64,000 nucleotides of DNA from Micropruina sp. (GTDB taxonomy: Bacteria > Actinomycetota > Actinomycetes > Propionibacteriales > Propionibacteriaceae): NCBI GenBank assembly GCA_016711105.1, contig JADJTO010000004.1, positions 62,001 to 126,000 on the forward strand, given 5' to 3'. Under the pieces are notes generated by a model. It made no database searches. It saw only the letters and a program-made list of their open reading frames with translations, and was not told where the DNA came from. Positions 56,174 through 64,000 of this stretch are shown here, piece after piece. A program made the position numbers and the translations under genes. Within the stretch, counting starts at the first letter, position 1. Each line of letters opens with the position of its first letter.

Positions 56174-56231
56174 CTCGTTTGACGGGGAGGCTGGAGGGCT
56201 GCATCCTTCGGACAACAGCGAAAGGGAGAGC

Positions 56232-57155
56232 ATGGAGAAGGTCAGCTTGATCGGAGTCCCCACCGATATCGGTGCCTCCACTGTCGGTTGCCGCCTCGGA
56301 CCACAGGCGATGCGGGTGGCCGGCATCACCAGGGCGCTGGAAGCCTTCGGGTGCGATGTGCGCGACACCGGCGACCTGGCCGGTCCGGCCAACCCCGAGC
56401 AGCCTCCGGTCAATGGGTACCGGCACCTGCCTGAGGTGGCCGAGTGGAACCGCACCTTGTTCCATGCGGTGGCAACGGAGTTGAACCAGGGGCGGATGCC
56501 GATCGTCCTCGGCGGCGACCACTGCCTGGCGATCGGCTCGATCAGCGCGGTCGCTCAGCACTGCCGTGAGGTGGGCAAGACCCTGCGGGTGATCTGGGTC
56601 GACGCGCATGCCGACTTCAACACCGCCGAACTCACCCCCTCAGGCAACATCCATGGCATGCCAGTGGCCTGCCTGACCGGACACGGCCCGGACGAGCTGA
56701 CCTCCCTTTCCGGCGAGACCCCGGCTGTGCGCGCTGACGCCATCCGGCAGATCGGCTTGCGGAGCGTCGACCCGGGCGAGAAGCGCTTCCTGTACGAGCA
56801 GGGCATCGAGGTCTTCGACATGCGCTTCCTGGACGAGATCGGGATGCGCGAGACGATGCAGCGCGCCCTGACCGGTGTGGACGAGAACACCCACGTGCAC
56901 CTCAGCCTCGACCTCGACTTCGTCGATCCCGCCATCGCCCCGGGGGTGGGCACGCCAGTGCAGGGTGGCCCCACCTATCGCGAGGCTCATCTGTGCATGG
57001 AGATGATCGCCGACTGTGGCCGACTCGCCTCGATCGACCTGGTCGAACTCAACCCCGCCTTGGACTTGCGGAACGCGACCGCCAAGCTCGCGGTCGACCT
57101 GATCGAGTCGCTCTTCGGCAAGAGCACCCTGCTGCGGATCCACGAGGATGCCTGA
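56232..57155 (+). CDS. rocF: Arginase
   Basis: Hydrolyses arginine to ornithine and urea with a binuclear manganese centre. The 307-aa protein has the metal motifs VLGGDHCLAIGSISA (residues about 95-109), VIWVDAHADFNTAELTPSGN (about 122-141) and HLSLDLDFVDPAIAPGVGTP near 230. The N-terminal VSLIGVPTDIGASTVGCRLG is typical. AAAGGGAG lies just before ATG 56232; in-frame codons further upstream belong to the preceding gene's shadow. Its 3' end overlaps the following gene by 8 nt, so they are coupled. Ureohydrolase subfamily assignment (arginase rather than agmatinase) is based on motif spacing. Confidence 0.92.
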   Translation: MEKVSLIGVPTDIGASTVGCRLGPQAMRVAGITRALEAFGCDVRDTGDLAGPANPEQPPVNGYRHLPEVAEWNRTLFHAVATELNQGRMPIVLGGDHCLAIGSISAVAQHCREVGKTLRVIWVDAHADFNTAELTPSGNIHGMPVACLTGHGPDELTSLSGETPAVRADAIRQIGLRSVDPGEKRFLYEQGIEVFDMRFLDEIGMRETMQRALTGVDENTHVHLSLDLDFVDPAIAPGVGTPVQGGPTYREAHLCMEMIADCGRLASIDLVELNPALDLRNATAKLAVDLIESLFGKSTLLRIHEDA

Positions 57156-58020
57156 CGCAGCGCCAGAGGTGCTGACCTGCGAGCAGTGGCAGGGTCGGGC
57201 GCGCGCCCATGAACGCACGATCGATCAGTGGACGGCGGTGCACGCCGCCCGCCGTTCACGAGGCGAGAAGCACCCGGTGGAAGATTTCCTGTTCACCTAC
57301 TACCCGCATCGGCTGGCCGCCCTGCGTCGGTGGCATCCCGGGTGGGGAGTCGACCTCGAACCCGATCCGGCCGTCCCGTTCGAGGTCAGGGGGTACGTCC
57401 GCGTCGCTGGGCTGATCCGGGTCGACCCGTCCGAGCTGGCCCGCCGCCGAGACCAGCTCGAGCAGATCGTCCGGCTGTTGGAGGCCACCTCATCGCGACC
57501 AGCCGCCTTCGGCTGCTTCGGGCTGCACGAGTGGGCGATGGTCTACCGGCAGCGCGGCCAGGACCATCGGCACCCGGCGCCGCTTCGGCTCGGCTCCGAA
57601 GGCACGGACGCCGTCGTCGAGGGCCACCGGATCACCTGCACCCACTACGACGCCTTTCGCTTCTTCACCGAACCGGCGCGTCCCCTCAACACCCTGCAGC
57701 CGAGCCTCGCCACCCGCGCCGACAACGAGCAGCCGGGTTGTCTGCACGCCGGGATGGACACCTACAAGTGGGCCTACAAACTGCACCCGATCGTCGGAGC
57801 CGACCTCGTCGCAGAGTGCTTCGCGCTGGCCCGCGACATCCGCGAGGTCGACATGCGCGCCTCCCCCTATGACCTCTCGGCGCTGGGCTATGCCCCGATT
57901 CGGATCGAGACTCCCGAGGGCAAGGCCGGCTACGTCGGGTTGCAGCGCGGCTTCGCTGAGCGCGGTGCTGCACTCCGCGCCGCCATGATCCGGCTGACTC
58001 GCCGGGCGCTCGCCGCGTGA
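57148..58020 (+). CDS. Conserved protein often labelled 3-methyladenine DNA glycosylase; function unverified
   Basis: 290 residues, soluble. Conserved features are EKHPVEDFLFTYYPHRLAAL near residue 40, RRWHPGWGVDLEPD, FGCFGLHEWAMVYR near 115, RITCTHYDAFRFFTEPA, and MDTYKWAYKLHPIVGADLV. I recall actinobacterial homologues carrying an automatic glycosylase label, but none of the standard glycosylase motifs (HhH-GPD or AAG fold) is evident, so the label should not be trusted. The histidines and acidic residues in HEW and HYDAF suggest an enzyme. ATG overlaps the arginase stop region by 8 nt. Confidence 0.65.
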   Translation: MPDAAPEVLTCEQWQGRARAHERTIDQWTAVHAARRSRGEKHPVEDFLFTYYPHRLAALRRWHPGWGVDLEPDPAVPFEVRGYVRVAGLIRVDPSELARRRDQLEQIVRLLEATSSRPAAFGCFGLHEWAMVYRQRGQDHRHPAPLRLGSEGTDAVVEGHRITCTHYDAFRFFTEPARPLNTLQPSLATRADNEQPGCLHAGMDTYKWAYKLHPIVGADLVAECFALARDIREVDMRASPYDLSALGYAPIRIETPEGKAGYVGLQRGFAERGAALRAAMIRLTRRALAA

Positions 58021-58047
58021 CCGAACGTGCCGTGACCGACCAGGATC

Positions 58048-60626
58048 TCAGCCGCCGTGGGCGGGCTGCGTGCCCAGAGCCGCGATGCCGGGGTTGGAGG
58101 CCGGACCCTCACCCTCCCCCAGATCGGCCTCGACGATCTCGCGTTTACTCCGTCCCATCTCCGGCGTCGCAGGCAGCGCAAATGACCCCAAGTGATAGCC
58201 GCGCTGCATCAGGGAACTCGTCCGCAAAGCCTTCGACCGTCCGAAGACCGGCCGAGCCGCCTCCGCGCGCTGCAGTTCGACCACCCCGATCTTGAGGCTG
58301 CGTGCGAACGGCATCAGCGCCAACAAGATCCCCAGGGCGAACACGGTGGCACGGATGGCCTCCGACTCGGGGCCTGGAAGAAGGTCCGTCAGCCCGACCC
58401 AGCTGACTGCGACCCCGGCGGCGATCAAGGCGGCGTTCTGCAGCCGCGCCTTCCAGGTGTGGATCCGGTGCGAAGCCAAAAGCCAGCCGAGCCGACTGGG
58501 TTCGTCCTGATCGGTCAGGTGCCTGAGCTGATGCAGGGCGCCGCCGCCGGCAACGTCCGCCCGGTCATGGCAGCAGCGGTGGCTGGCCCGCCTCAGATGG
58601 TGCAGCAGGGCGGCCGCGTTCCGGGTCAGCTGCCGGTCCCCGCGCAGTCCGAGCCGGTCAAGCTCTTCCTGGGCCAGGATCGCCGCATGCATTCCGCGGC
58701 GGCAGACCTCCTGGAACATCCTCGGTGACAGCGGCTCCGAGCCGACGGCGCCCGAGGTACTGCCCCGCTCCACGTACTCCCGGGTCGAGACGTGCAGATC
58801 GGCGGCCCGGCGATAGTCGGCGACCGCCAGAATGAGCTGCTGCGCGTTCTCGGCGGACTGGCCCTCCCCCTCCGGACCCTCGGCGTTCTTTCGTGCCAGC
58901 GACGTCTCGAACTCGCATTCGGCTTTCACCACCCGGGCCACCACATGCTGCGGCATGGCGTCGGTACACCCGATCGCCTCGACCAGCGCCGAACGGAAAT
59001 CCCCGCGGAACAGTTCGGCCTGGGCGTGCAGGATGCGCAGGTCGACGTCGTGCGGACGGCGGGTCAACACCTGATCGAGCAGGTCGCTGGCCTTGGCGTC
59101 CTGACCCGTCCGCAGGGCCAGGACGGCCGCCAGCACCCAGACCGACCAGGGATCGGCTGCGGTCAGGGTTCGGCTGGCGAGCAGCCGTTCGGCCGTCCGG
59201 TCATCGCCGGCCAGCAGCAGCAAGCGCAGCCGTTGACCCAGTTCCAACTCCTCGCCGGCGCGTGCCATCAACCCCCGGGCGGCCACCTGTCCGCGCAGCC
59301 GCGCACCACGGAAGTAGCGTTCGGTCTCATCACCCCGTTCGACCAGGGCCAGCGGCGTTTCACTCCCCCACTGGGTGGCGGCCCACAGCGAGCCCTCGAC
59401 GAACGACATGATCGCGGCGTCACTCTTTTCCGACTGGGCCAGTTCCTCCAGATCCCGCAGCGCTCGGGCGGCCAGCGTCCGGCCCGATTGGATCAGGCGC
59501 AGCCGCAGCGCGGAACGCCGTAGTTCGGGGGATTCCGTGTCGTCGTCGGAGGCGGCCCTGAAGTGGTCCCACCCTGCGGCAAAGCGTCCCTGCAATTGGG
59601 CCAACCGTCCGGCCATCACTTCGTAGACGTGTGCCCAATGCCCGGTCGGGTCGTCGTCCAGCCCTTCGGCGGTGAGTGTGACCGTCCCGGCCCGAGCAGC
59701 AGCCCGCCGCACCCGTACTCGTTCCAGGGTTTCCGAGCAGATTCCCTCGGCCTCGGCGAAGCGGCCCACCTCGGTCATCGCCTGCACCCAGGCGAAGCGG
59801 TCATCCAGATGAAGCTCCAGCGCCGAGTGACCCCAGAGGTGGTCCAGCCGGTCGAACAGGACGGCTGCGGCCTCGTACTCGCCGAGCTCGCAGTGAGCAC
59901 TGGCGCAAACCAGCAGCTGGCCCAGGCCGTCATCGGTACGCTCGGCCACCTCCAGCGCCAAGGCCGGGTTGGACGATGTCAGCAGGTTGGCCGCGGCCAG
60001 AGCGGAGCGCGGACCGGCCTCGGCGAACTTGGCCAGGGCAGTCTCGTACTCCTCGTAATAGCCGATCGGGGTTCGACCCCCTGCCCGCTCTCCCAGATCT
60101 TCTCCAACCGGCGAATGAAGCCGACGCCCTGGTCGTCATCGGTGGCGCCCGGCAGCACCGCGCACAACAACGTGGCCCAGGCGACCCGGACGAGCTCCAG
60201 CTCCCGATCCTTCCCGTCCAGCACCGGCAGATCGGCCAACTCCCAGAAGGCATCGGCGGCGAAGGCCAGGAAGGCGGAGTCATCGACGAAGTGGTCCACC
60301 AGTCGGCGGAGGGTGTGGGTCAGTTGTTGGCGGGCACCGAGCCGACCAAGGCACTCGATCCAGCGTCTGGCCTCCCCGGTGGTCAGCGCGTCCCGACTTT
60401 CCAGTTCGGCGTAGGCGGCGACCGCACCGGCGAGATCCCCGGACTCGTAGCTCAGCTCCGCTTGGCGGGCCAGCAGCCCCTGATCGCCCGGGTCGCGCCG
60501 CAGCAGTTCCTTGACCAGCTCCTTGCTGGCGCTCCAATGCCCCAGATCGGCCGCCTGCTGAGCCTGTTCCCGTAGCGTCGACGGCGGCAACGCGGCCACC
60601 CCGAGCCGATCGGCGTCGAAGGTCAT
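58048..60626 (-). CDS. Large TPR-like protein with C-terminal membrane hairpin, one frameshift
   Basis: About 859 residues. The N-terminal and central parts consist of TPR-like helical repeats (STLREQAQQAADLGHWSASK, LVKELLRRDPGDQGLLARQA, then PHDVDLRILHAQAELFRGDF). Near residues 740-800 two hydrophobic segments (NAALIAAGVAVSWVGLTDLL and IRATVFALGILLALMPFA) form a membrane hairpin, followed by a cytoplasmic tail. The frame breaks near 60070 at a CCCC run; adding one C gives EPPIGYYEEY and continuity. ATG overlaps the upstream small gene by 4 nt. No enzymatic motif seen. Likely a scaffold; function unknown. Confidence 0.7.
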
Positions 60627-61102
60627 CGCGCGGACTCCCCGGACGTTGCACCGTGAGCGCGCGGCTCGGACCGCACCGACAGCTGGGTGAGGAAGTCCAG
60701 GAAGGTCAGCCGGTGCCGCGAGAACAGTCCCTCGGGCGCGCTCGCCCGGACGAGCAGCCTGCGGTGATCGGCGACGGCGTACAGCCTCAGCTCATGGTGT
60801 CGGCCACCGTCCTGGGCGGTCCAACTGAACTCGCGCAACACCCCCGCGGGGGCGCCGCGGAACGCGAACCACTCCAGGGTCTCCTCGGAGTAGGAGATCA
60901 GGTCGGAGCGCAGCGCGTCCCCGTCCTGGCCGACAACGTGACCCAACAGCTCCCCAGAGGCATCGGGCTGGACGTCCACCTCGATTCGCACCCCGGGATC
61001 CTCCGGACTCAGGTGCCAGTGTTCAGCCACCTGCCAGCCGCTGGGGACGGTCGCCTCAACCGCTGAGGTGATCCCCGACTGGTCCTCCCCGACCCCCACC
61101 AC
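60623..61102 (-). CDS. Small DcrB/PsbP-like (DUF1795-type) protein
   Basis: 159 residues, no signal peptide or membrane helix. A pattern of VPSGWQVAEHWHLSPEDPGV, then EFSWTAQDGGRHHELRLYAV and LLVRASAPEGLFSRHRLTFL resembles the DcrB/PsbP/LpqN fold, whose members end with a strand and an amphipathic helix. GTG at 61102 is chosen since GAGGGG lies 5 nt upstream; ATG at 61117 is the alternative. The stop overlaps the TPR gene's ATG, so both proteins are probably made in fixed ratio. Assignment is by pattern only. Confidence 0.55.
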   Translation of the reverse strand: MVGVGEDQSGITSAVEATVPSGWQVAEHWHLSPEDPGVRIEVDVQPDASGELLGHVVGQDGDALRSDLISYSEETLEWFAFRGAPAGVLREFSWTAQDGGRHHELRLYAVADHRRLLVRASAPEGLFSRHRLTFLDFLTQLSVRSEPRAHGATSGESAR

Positions 61103-61181
61103 TCGATCCCCTCGCATCCGTGACGATTGCGAGCAGTCTCGTGAGCGCCGGGGGGTGGGTCAATGGGAAGAATTGCGCAGG

Positions 61182-61754
61182 TTAGTCGCCGCCAACCTCC
61201 GGGCCTGCCGGGTCAGCGGACGAGGGGGCCTCGATATAGCTGGTGGCGGTCAGCTTTCCACCGCGCGACACGAACGTGTCCGCCGCCACGGCAACGTCGG
61301 TGTTGTGGGCACTGACACCGATCCAGGTCCCGTCCTCGAGCCGGGTCACCACGGCCGAGATCACACCGCGACGGGGCTCGACGGGCAGCCCTTCGGGGTC
61401 AACCTGGCCAGAAATCATCCAGCGACCGTGGACGACGGCCACGTCGTCGCCGAGCCGACGTTGGGAGAGCTTCTCCAAGGTCAGCTTCGAGTTGGGGAAG
61501 ATCCGTTCGAAGCCATAGGCATGTGCCCGGACGATGGAGATCCGGCTGTTCCACCAGAGTCCGACCACATTGACGAAGTCGGCATCCTCCACGAAGAGAT
61601 CACCGATCGCCTCGGCATCGCCCTCGTCCCAGGCCTTCACAAAAGCGGTGATCAGATCCATCGGGGCGGCAAGCGGTCGCCTGGACGACGACGGCAAGCC
61701 GAGGTGATCCCCCAGCTCGGCAAGCTTGGCCAACTTCTTGATGCGCTTAGACAA
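61182..61754 (-). CDS. SnoaL-like (SgcJ/EcaC) nuclear-transport-factor-2 fold protein
   Basis: The core is a SnoaL/SgcJ domain: ITAFVKAWDEGDAEAIGDLF, then DADFVNVVGLWWNSRISIVR, GDDVAVVHGRWMISGQVDPE and GVISAVVTRLEDGTWIGVSA. Such folds host hydrolases, isomerases or ligand binders, and the role cannot be told here. TTG at 61754, preceded by GGAGAGG and overlapping the gltD stop, gives 190 aa; ATG at 61661 (start MDLITAF) would give only the domain and is also possible. Confidence 0.7.
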   Translation of the reverse strand: MSKRIKKLAKLAELGDHLGLPSSSRRPLAAPMDLITAFVKAWDEGDAEAIGDLFVEDADFVNVVGLWWNSRISIVRAHAYGFERIFPNSKLTLEKLSQRRLGDDVAVVHGRWMISGQVDPEGLPVEPRRGVISAVVTRLEDGTWIGVSAHNTDVAVAADTFVSRGGKLTATSYIEAPSSADPAGPEVGGD

Positions 61755-63213
61755 CGAGCGGCCTCTCCGTGGGCGCAATCGGCCGAGGGAGCCTGGAGGA
61801 GCCCTGCAGGAAGGCATCCACCCCATTGGCGCACGACCTGCCCTCGGCGATCGCCCAGACGATCAACGACTGGCCACGCCCCGCGTCACCGGCCACGAAG
61901 ACGCCCGGCACCGTGGTGGCGAAGTTGTCGTCCCGGACGATGTTGCCGCGAGGATCGAGATCCACTCCGAGCTGTTCGACCAGGCCGGCCTTTTCGGGCC
62001 CGACGAAGCCCATCGCCAGCAGGACGAGCTGGGCGGGTAGCTGGCGCTCACTACCGGGGACGGGCTCGAAACGGCCTGCCTTGAACTCCACCTCGGTCAG
62101 GTCGAGGGAGGCGACGCGACCCTCGGCGTCCCCGTTGAAACGGGTGGTCGACACCGAGTAGACCCGATCGCCGTCCTCCTCATGGGCCGAAGAGACCCGG
62201 AAGATCATCGGGTAGGTCGGCCACGGCTGGTTCGCGGGACGCTGCGTCGGCGGCGTGGGCAGGATCTCCAGCTGGGTCACCGAGGCGGCGCCCTGACGGA
62301 TCGAGGTGCCGAGGCAGTCGGCACCGGTGTCGCCGCCGCCGATGATCACGACGTCCTTGTCCGTGGCCAGAATCTGGTCGGACGGGGCGTTGCCGAGAGC
62401 GGCCCGGTTGGCCTGGGGCAGGAACTCCATCGCTTGGTGGATCCCGCCGAGCTCGCGGCCCGGCACCGGCAGATCGCGGGCGATGGTCGACCCGATCGCC
62501 AACACGACCGCGTCGAAGCGATCCTGGAGTTCCTCGCCAGTGATCTCGACCCCGACGTTGACCCCGGCCTTGAAGACGGTGCCCTCCAAGCGCATCTGCC
62601 GCAGCCGCTGGTCGAGGACCTGCTTCTCCATCTTGAACTCGGGGATGCCGTAGCGGAGCAAACCACCGATCGCATCGGCCCGCTCGTAGACCACCACGGT
62701 GTGCCCGGCGCGGGTCAGCTGTTGGGCAGCCGCCAGGCCGGCCGGACCGGAGCCGATCACGGCGACGGTCTTGCCGGTGTGCCATTCGGGCACCACGGCG
62801 GTGACCCGGCGGTCGTTCCAGGCGCGGTCGATGATCGCGACCTCGATGTTCTTGATCGTGACCGGATCGCGGTTGATCCCCACGACGCAGGACGTCTCAC
62901 ACGGGGCCGGGCACAGCCGTCCGGTGAACTCGGGGAAGTTGTTGGTCGCATGGAGCCGCTCGGTGGCGCCACGCCAATCGTCACGCCAGATGAGATCGTT
63001 CCACTCAGGGATCAGGTTGCCCAGCGGGCAGCCCTGGTGGCAGAACGGGATGCCACAGTCCATGCAGCGACCGGCCTGCTTGGCGATGATCGGCAGGACG
63101 GCGGCCCCGGGGGTGCCGGGATACACCTCTTTCCAATCCTCGACGCGTTCGGCGACCGGGCGCCGCTCTGCGACCTGACGGGGGGTGGTCATGAAGCCCC
63201 GGGGATCAGCCAT
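61747..63213 (-). CDS. gltD: Glutamate synthase (NADPH) small subunit
   Basis: FAD/NADPH reductase feeding electrons to GltB for glutamate synthesis from glutamine and 2-oxoglutarate. The N-terminal cysteine region reads CMDCGIPFCHQGCPLGNLIP (residues about 51-70) and CPAPCETSCV near 100; FAD site VAVIGSGPAGLAAAQQLTRA near 150; NADPH site VVIIGGGDTGADCLGTSIRQ near 292; C-terminal GVFVAGDAGRGQSLIVWAI. 488 aa. Overlaps gltB by 8 nt. Confidence 0.97.
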   Translation of the reverse strand: MADPRGFMTTPRQVAERRPVAERVEDWKEVYPGTPGAAVLPIIAKQAGRCMDCGIPFCHQGCPLGNLIPEWNDLIWRDDWRGATERLHATNNFPEFTGRLCPAPCETSCVVGINRDPVTIKNIEVAIIDRAWNDRRVTAVVPEWHTGKTVAVIGSGPAGLAAAQQLTRAGHTVVVYERADAIGGLLRYGIPEFKMEKQVLDQRLRQMRLEGTVFKAGVNVGVEITGEELQDRFDAVVLAIGSTIARDLPVPGRELGGIHQAMEFLPQANRAALGNAPSDQILATDKDVVIIGGGDTGADCLGTSIRQGAASVTQLEILPTPPTQRPANQPWPTYPMIFRVSSAHEEDGDRVYSVSTTRFNGDAEGRVASLDLTEVEFKAGRFEPVPGSERQLPAQLVLLAMGFVGPEKAGLVEQLGVDLDPRGNIVRDDNFATTVPGVFVAGDAGRGQSLIVWAIAEGRSCANGVDAFLQGSSRLPRPIAPTERPLVV

Positions 63214-64000
63214 GAGCGGCCTCCATCATCTTCTTCGTCGTTGCTTCCTGGTCCAGTCCGGCGGCTTCAGCCTGATCACGGGCAGCCATCACCCGGGCGT
63301 AGTCGCGCGGAACAACGGCGGTGAACCGGTCGGCGATCCGACCTTCCGCCAGCAACCGGGCGGCCACGGCCGAGCCGGTTTCGTCCACGTGCCGGTGCAG
63401 CAGTTCGGTGACCCGATCCACCTGCGCCGGCGTGAGCGGGTGCGGGTCGACCATCTCGGTGTTCAACCGCTGCTCGTTCAAGTCGAGCACCCAGGCGGTG
63501 CCCCCGGACATGCCGGCGGCAAAGTTCCGTCCGGTGGCGCCCAGGATCAACGCCTCACCGCCGGTCATGTACTCGCAACCGTGATCGCCGACTCCCTCGA
63601 CCACCGCGGTGGCCCCGGAGTTGCGGACGCAGAAGCGCTCGCCGACCTTGCCGCGAATGAACAGCTCGCCCGAGGTGGCGCCGTACCCGATCACGTTGCC
63701 GGCGATGATCTGCTCCTCGGCCACGAAGGCCGCGTCCTCGGCCGGGCGGACGGTCAGCCGTCCCCCGGAGAGTCCCTTGCCGAAGTAGTCGTTGGTGTCT
63801 CCGACCAGCCGCAGCGTGATGCCGGCCGGAAGGAAGGCGCCGAAGCTCTGCCCGGCCGTGCCGCGCAGGGTGAGGTCGATGGTGTTCTCCGGCAGACCCT
63901 TGCCCCGGGTGGCCTTGGTCACCTCATGGCCCAGGATCGTGCCCACCGTGCGATCGACGTTGCGGACCAGCAGATCTGCCCGTACCAGTTCGCCCTTGGT
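63206..64000 (-). CDS. gltB: Glutamate synthase (NADPH) large subunit, C-terminal part (gene enters from the right)
   Basis: Only the last 264 codons are present, covering the C-terminal beta-helix (GXGXG) domain: TIDLTLRGTAGQSFGAFLPA, GDTNDYFGKGLSGGRLTVRP, IAGNVIGYGATSGELFIRGK and GVGDHGCEYMTGGEALILGA show the repeated glycine pattern. The frame is open to position 64000, where TKGELVRADLLVRNVDR precedes the part seen. The 8-nt overlap with gltD implies coupled synthesis of the two subunits. Confidence 0.96.
   Translation of the reverse strand, partial: TKGELVRADLLVRNVDRTVGTILGHEVTKATRGKGLPENTIDLTLRGTAGQSFGAFLPAGITLRLVGDTNDYFGKGLSGGRLTVRPAEDAAFVAEEQIIAGNVIGYGATSGELFIRGKVGERFCVRNSGATAVVEGVGDHGCEYMTGGEALILGATGRNFAAGMSGGTAWVLDLNEQRLNTEMVDPHPLTPAQVDRVTELLHRHVDETGSAVAARLLAEGRIADRFTAVVPRDYARVMAARDQAEAAGLDQEATTKKMMEAAHG

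Noticed and set aside
57148..58020. Confident annotation as a DNA-3-methyladenine glycosylase
   Set aside because: No AAG-type or HhH-GPD motif can be seen; the label appears to be inherited rather than demonstrated.

Overview
This window is high-GC chromosomal DNA from an actinobacterium, read almost entirely as the minus strand of a conserved housekeeping region. Diagnostic signs are the actinobacterial IHF (mihF) next to gmk and rpoZ, a PriA-type HisA, the DUF948/DUF6167 pair beside alaS, the order yebC-ruvCAB-yajC-secDF-apt-relA, and several promoters whose TAnnnT -10 box lies 6-8 nt before the start codon (leaderless mRNAs). Protein resemblance suggests Propionibacteriales/Propionibacteriaceae, but that is from memory and not tested.

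Layout. 1-1.1 kb: end of the pyrimidine/nucleotide block (mihF-gmk-rpoZ). 1.3-2.1 kb: a plus-strand HAD phosphatase. 2.2-5.8 kb: riboflavin operon ribD-ribE-ribBA-ribH behind an FMN riboswitch. 5.9-12.2 kb: pyrF, pyrD, carB and a 5'-truncated carA. 12.2-23.5 kb: nusB, efp, aroB-K-C-E, mltG, ruvX, alaS, two small membrane proteins and rarA. 23.6-24.4 kb: a divergent PadR regulator with a palindromic operator and a tandem-repeat leader. 24.5-40.9 kb: alcohol dehydrogenase, aspS, hisS, an MBL hydrolase, DUF349 (plus strand), relA, a K+ channel/RCK gene, apt, secF-secD-yajC, ruvB-ruvA-ruvC and yebC. 41-46.6 kb: GNAT, priA and hisH-B-C-D. 46.8-55.3 kb: an aromatic amino-acid decarboxylase-like enzyme, ybaK, CYTH-CHAD, a membrane protein, dnaE and DUF1697. 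55.3-58 kb (plus): coiled-coil protein, arginase and a conserved unknown. 58-61.1 kb: a TPR/membrane protein coupled to a small DcrB-like protein. 61.2-64 kb: a SnoaL-like protein, gltD and the 3' part of gltB.

The riboflavin, shikimate, carbamoyl-phosphate/orotate, histidine and glutamate-synthase genes are in tight, usually overlapping operons. ruvABC/ruvX/rarA/dnaE form a scattered DNA-maintenance set; secD/secF/yajC are export factors; relA/apt link to purine and stringent metabolism.

Data quality matters here. Between about 23.7 and 40.6 kb almost every gene, including essential ones, carries one or more 1-base indels, mostly in G/C runs, and the proteins can be reconstructed across them. 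The economical explanation is sequencing or assembly error. Two larger lesions are different: carA lacks about its first 45-50 codons directly after nusB, where pyrR-pyrB-pyrC are normally found, and ruvB lacks most of its C-terminal winged-helix domain. I found no mobile element, CRISPR array, prophage, rRNA or tRNA. No clearly novel multi-gene system is evident; the best candidates for undescribed biology are the TPR/DcrB-like pair, the arginase-coupled unknown gene and the padR control region.
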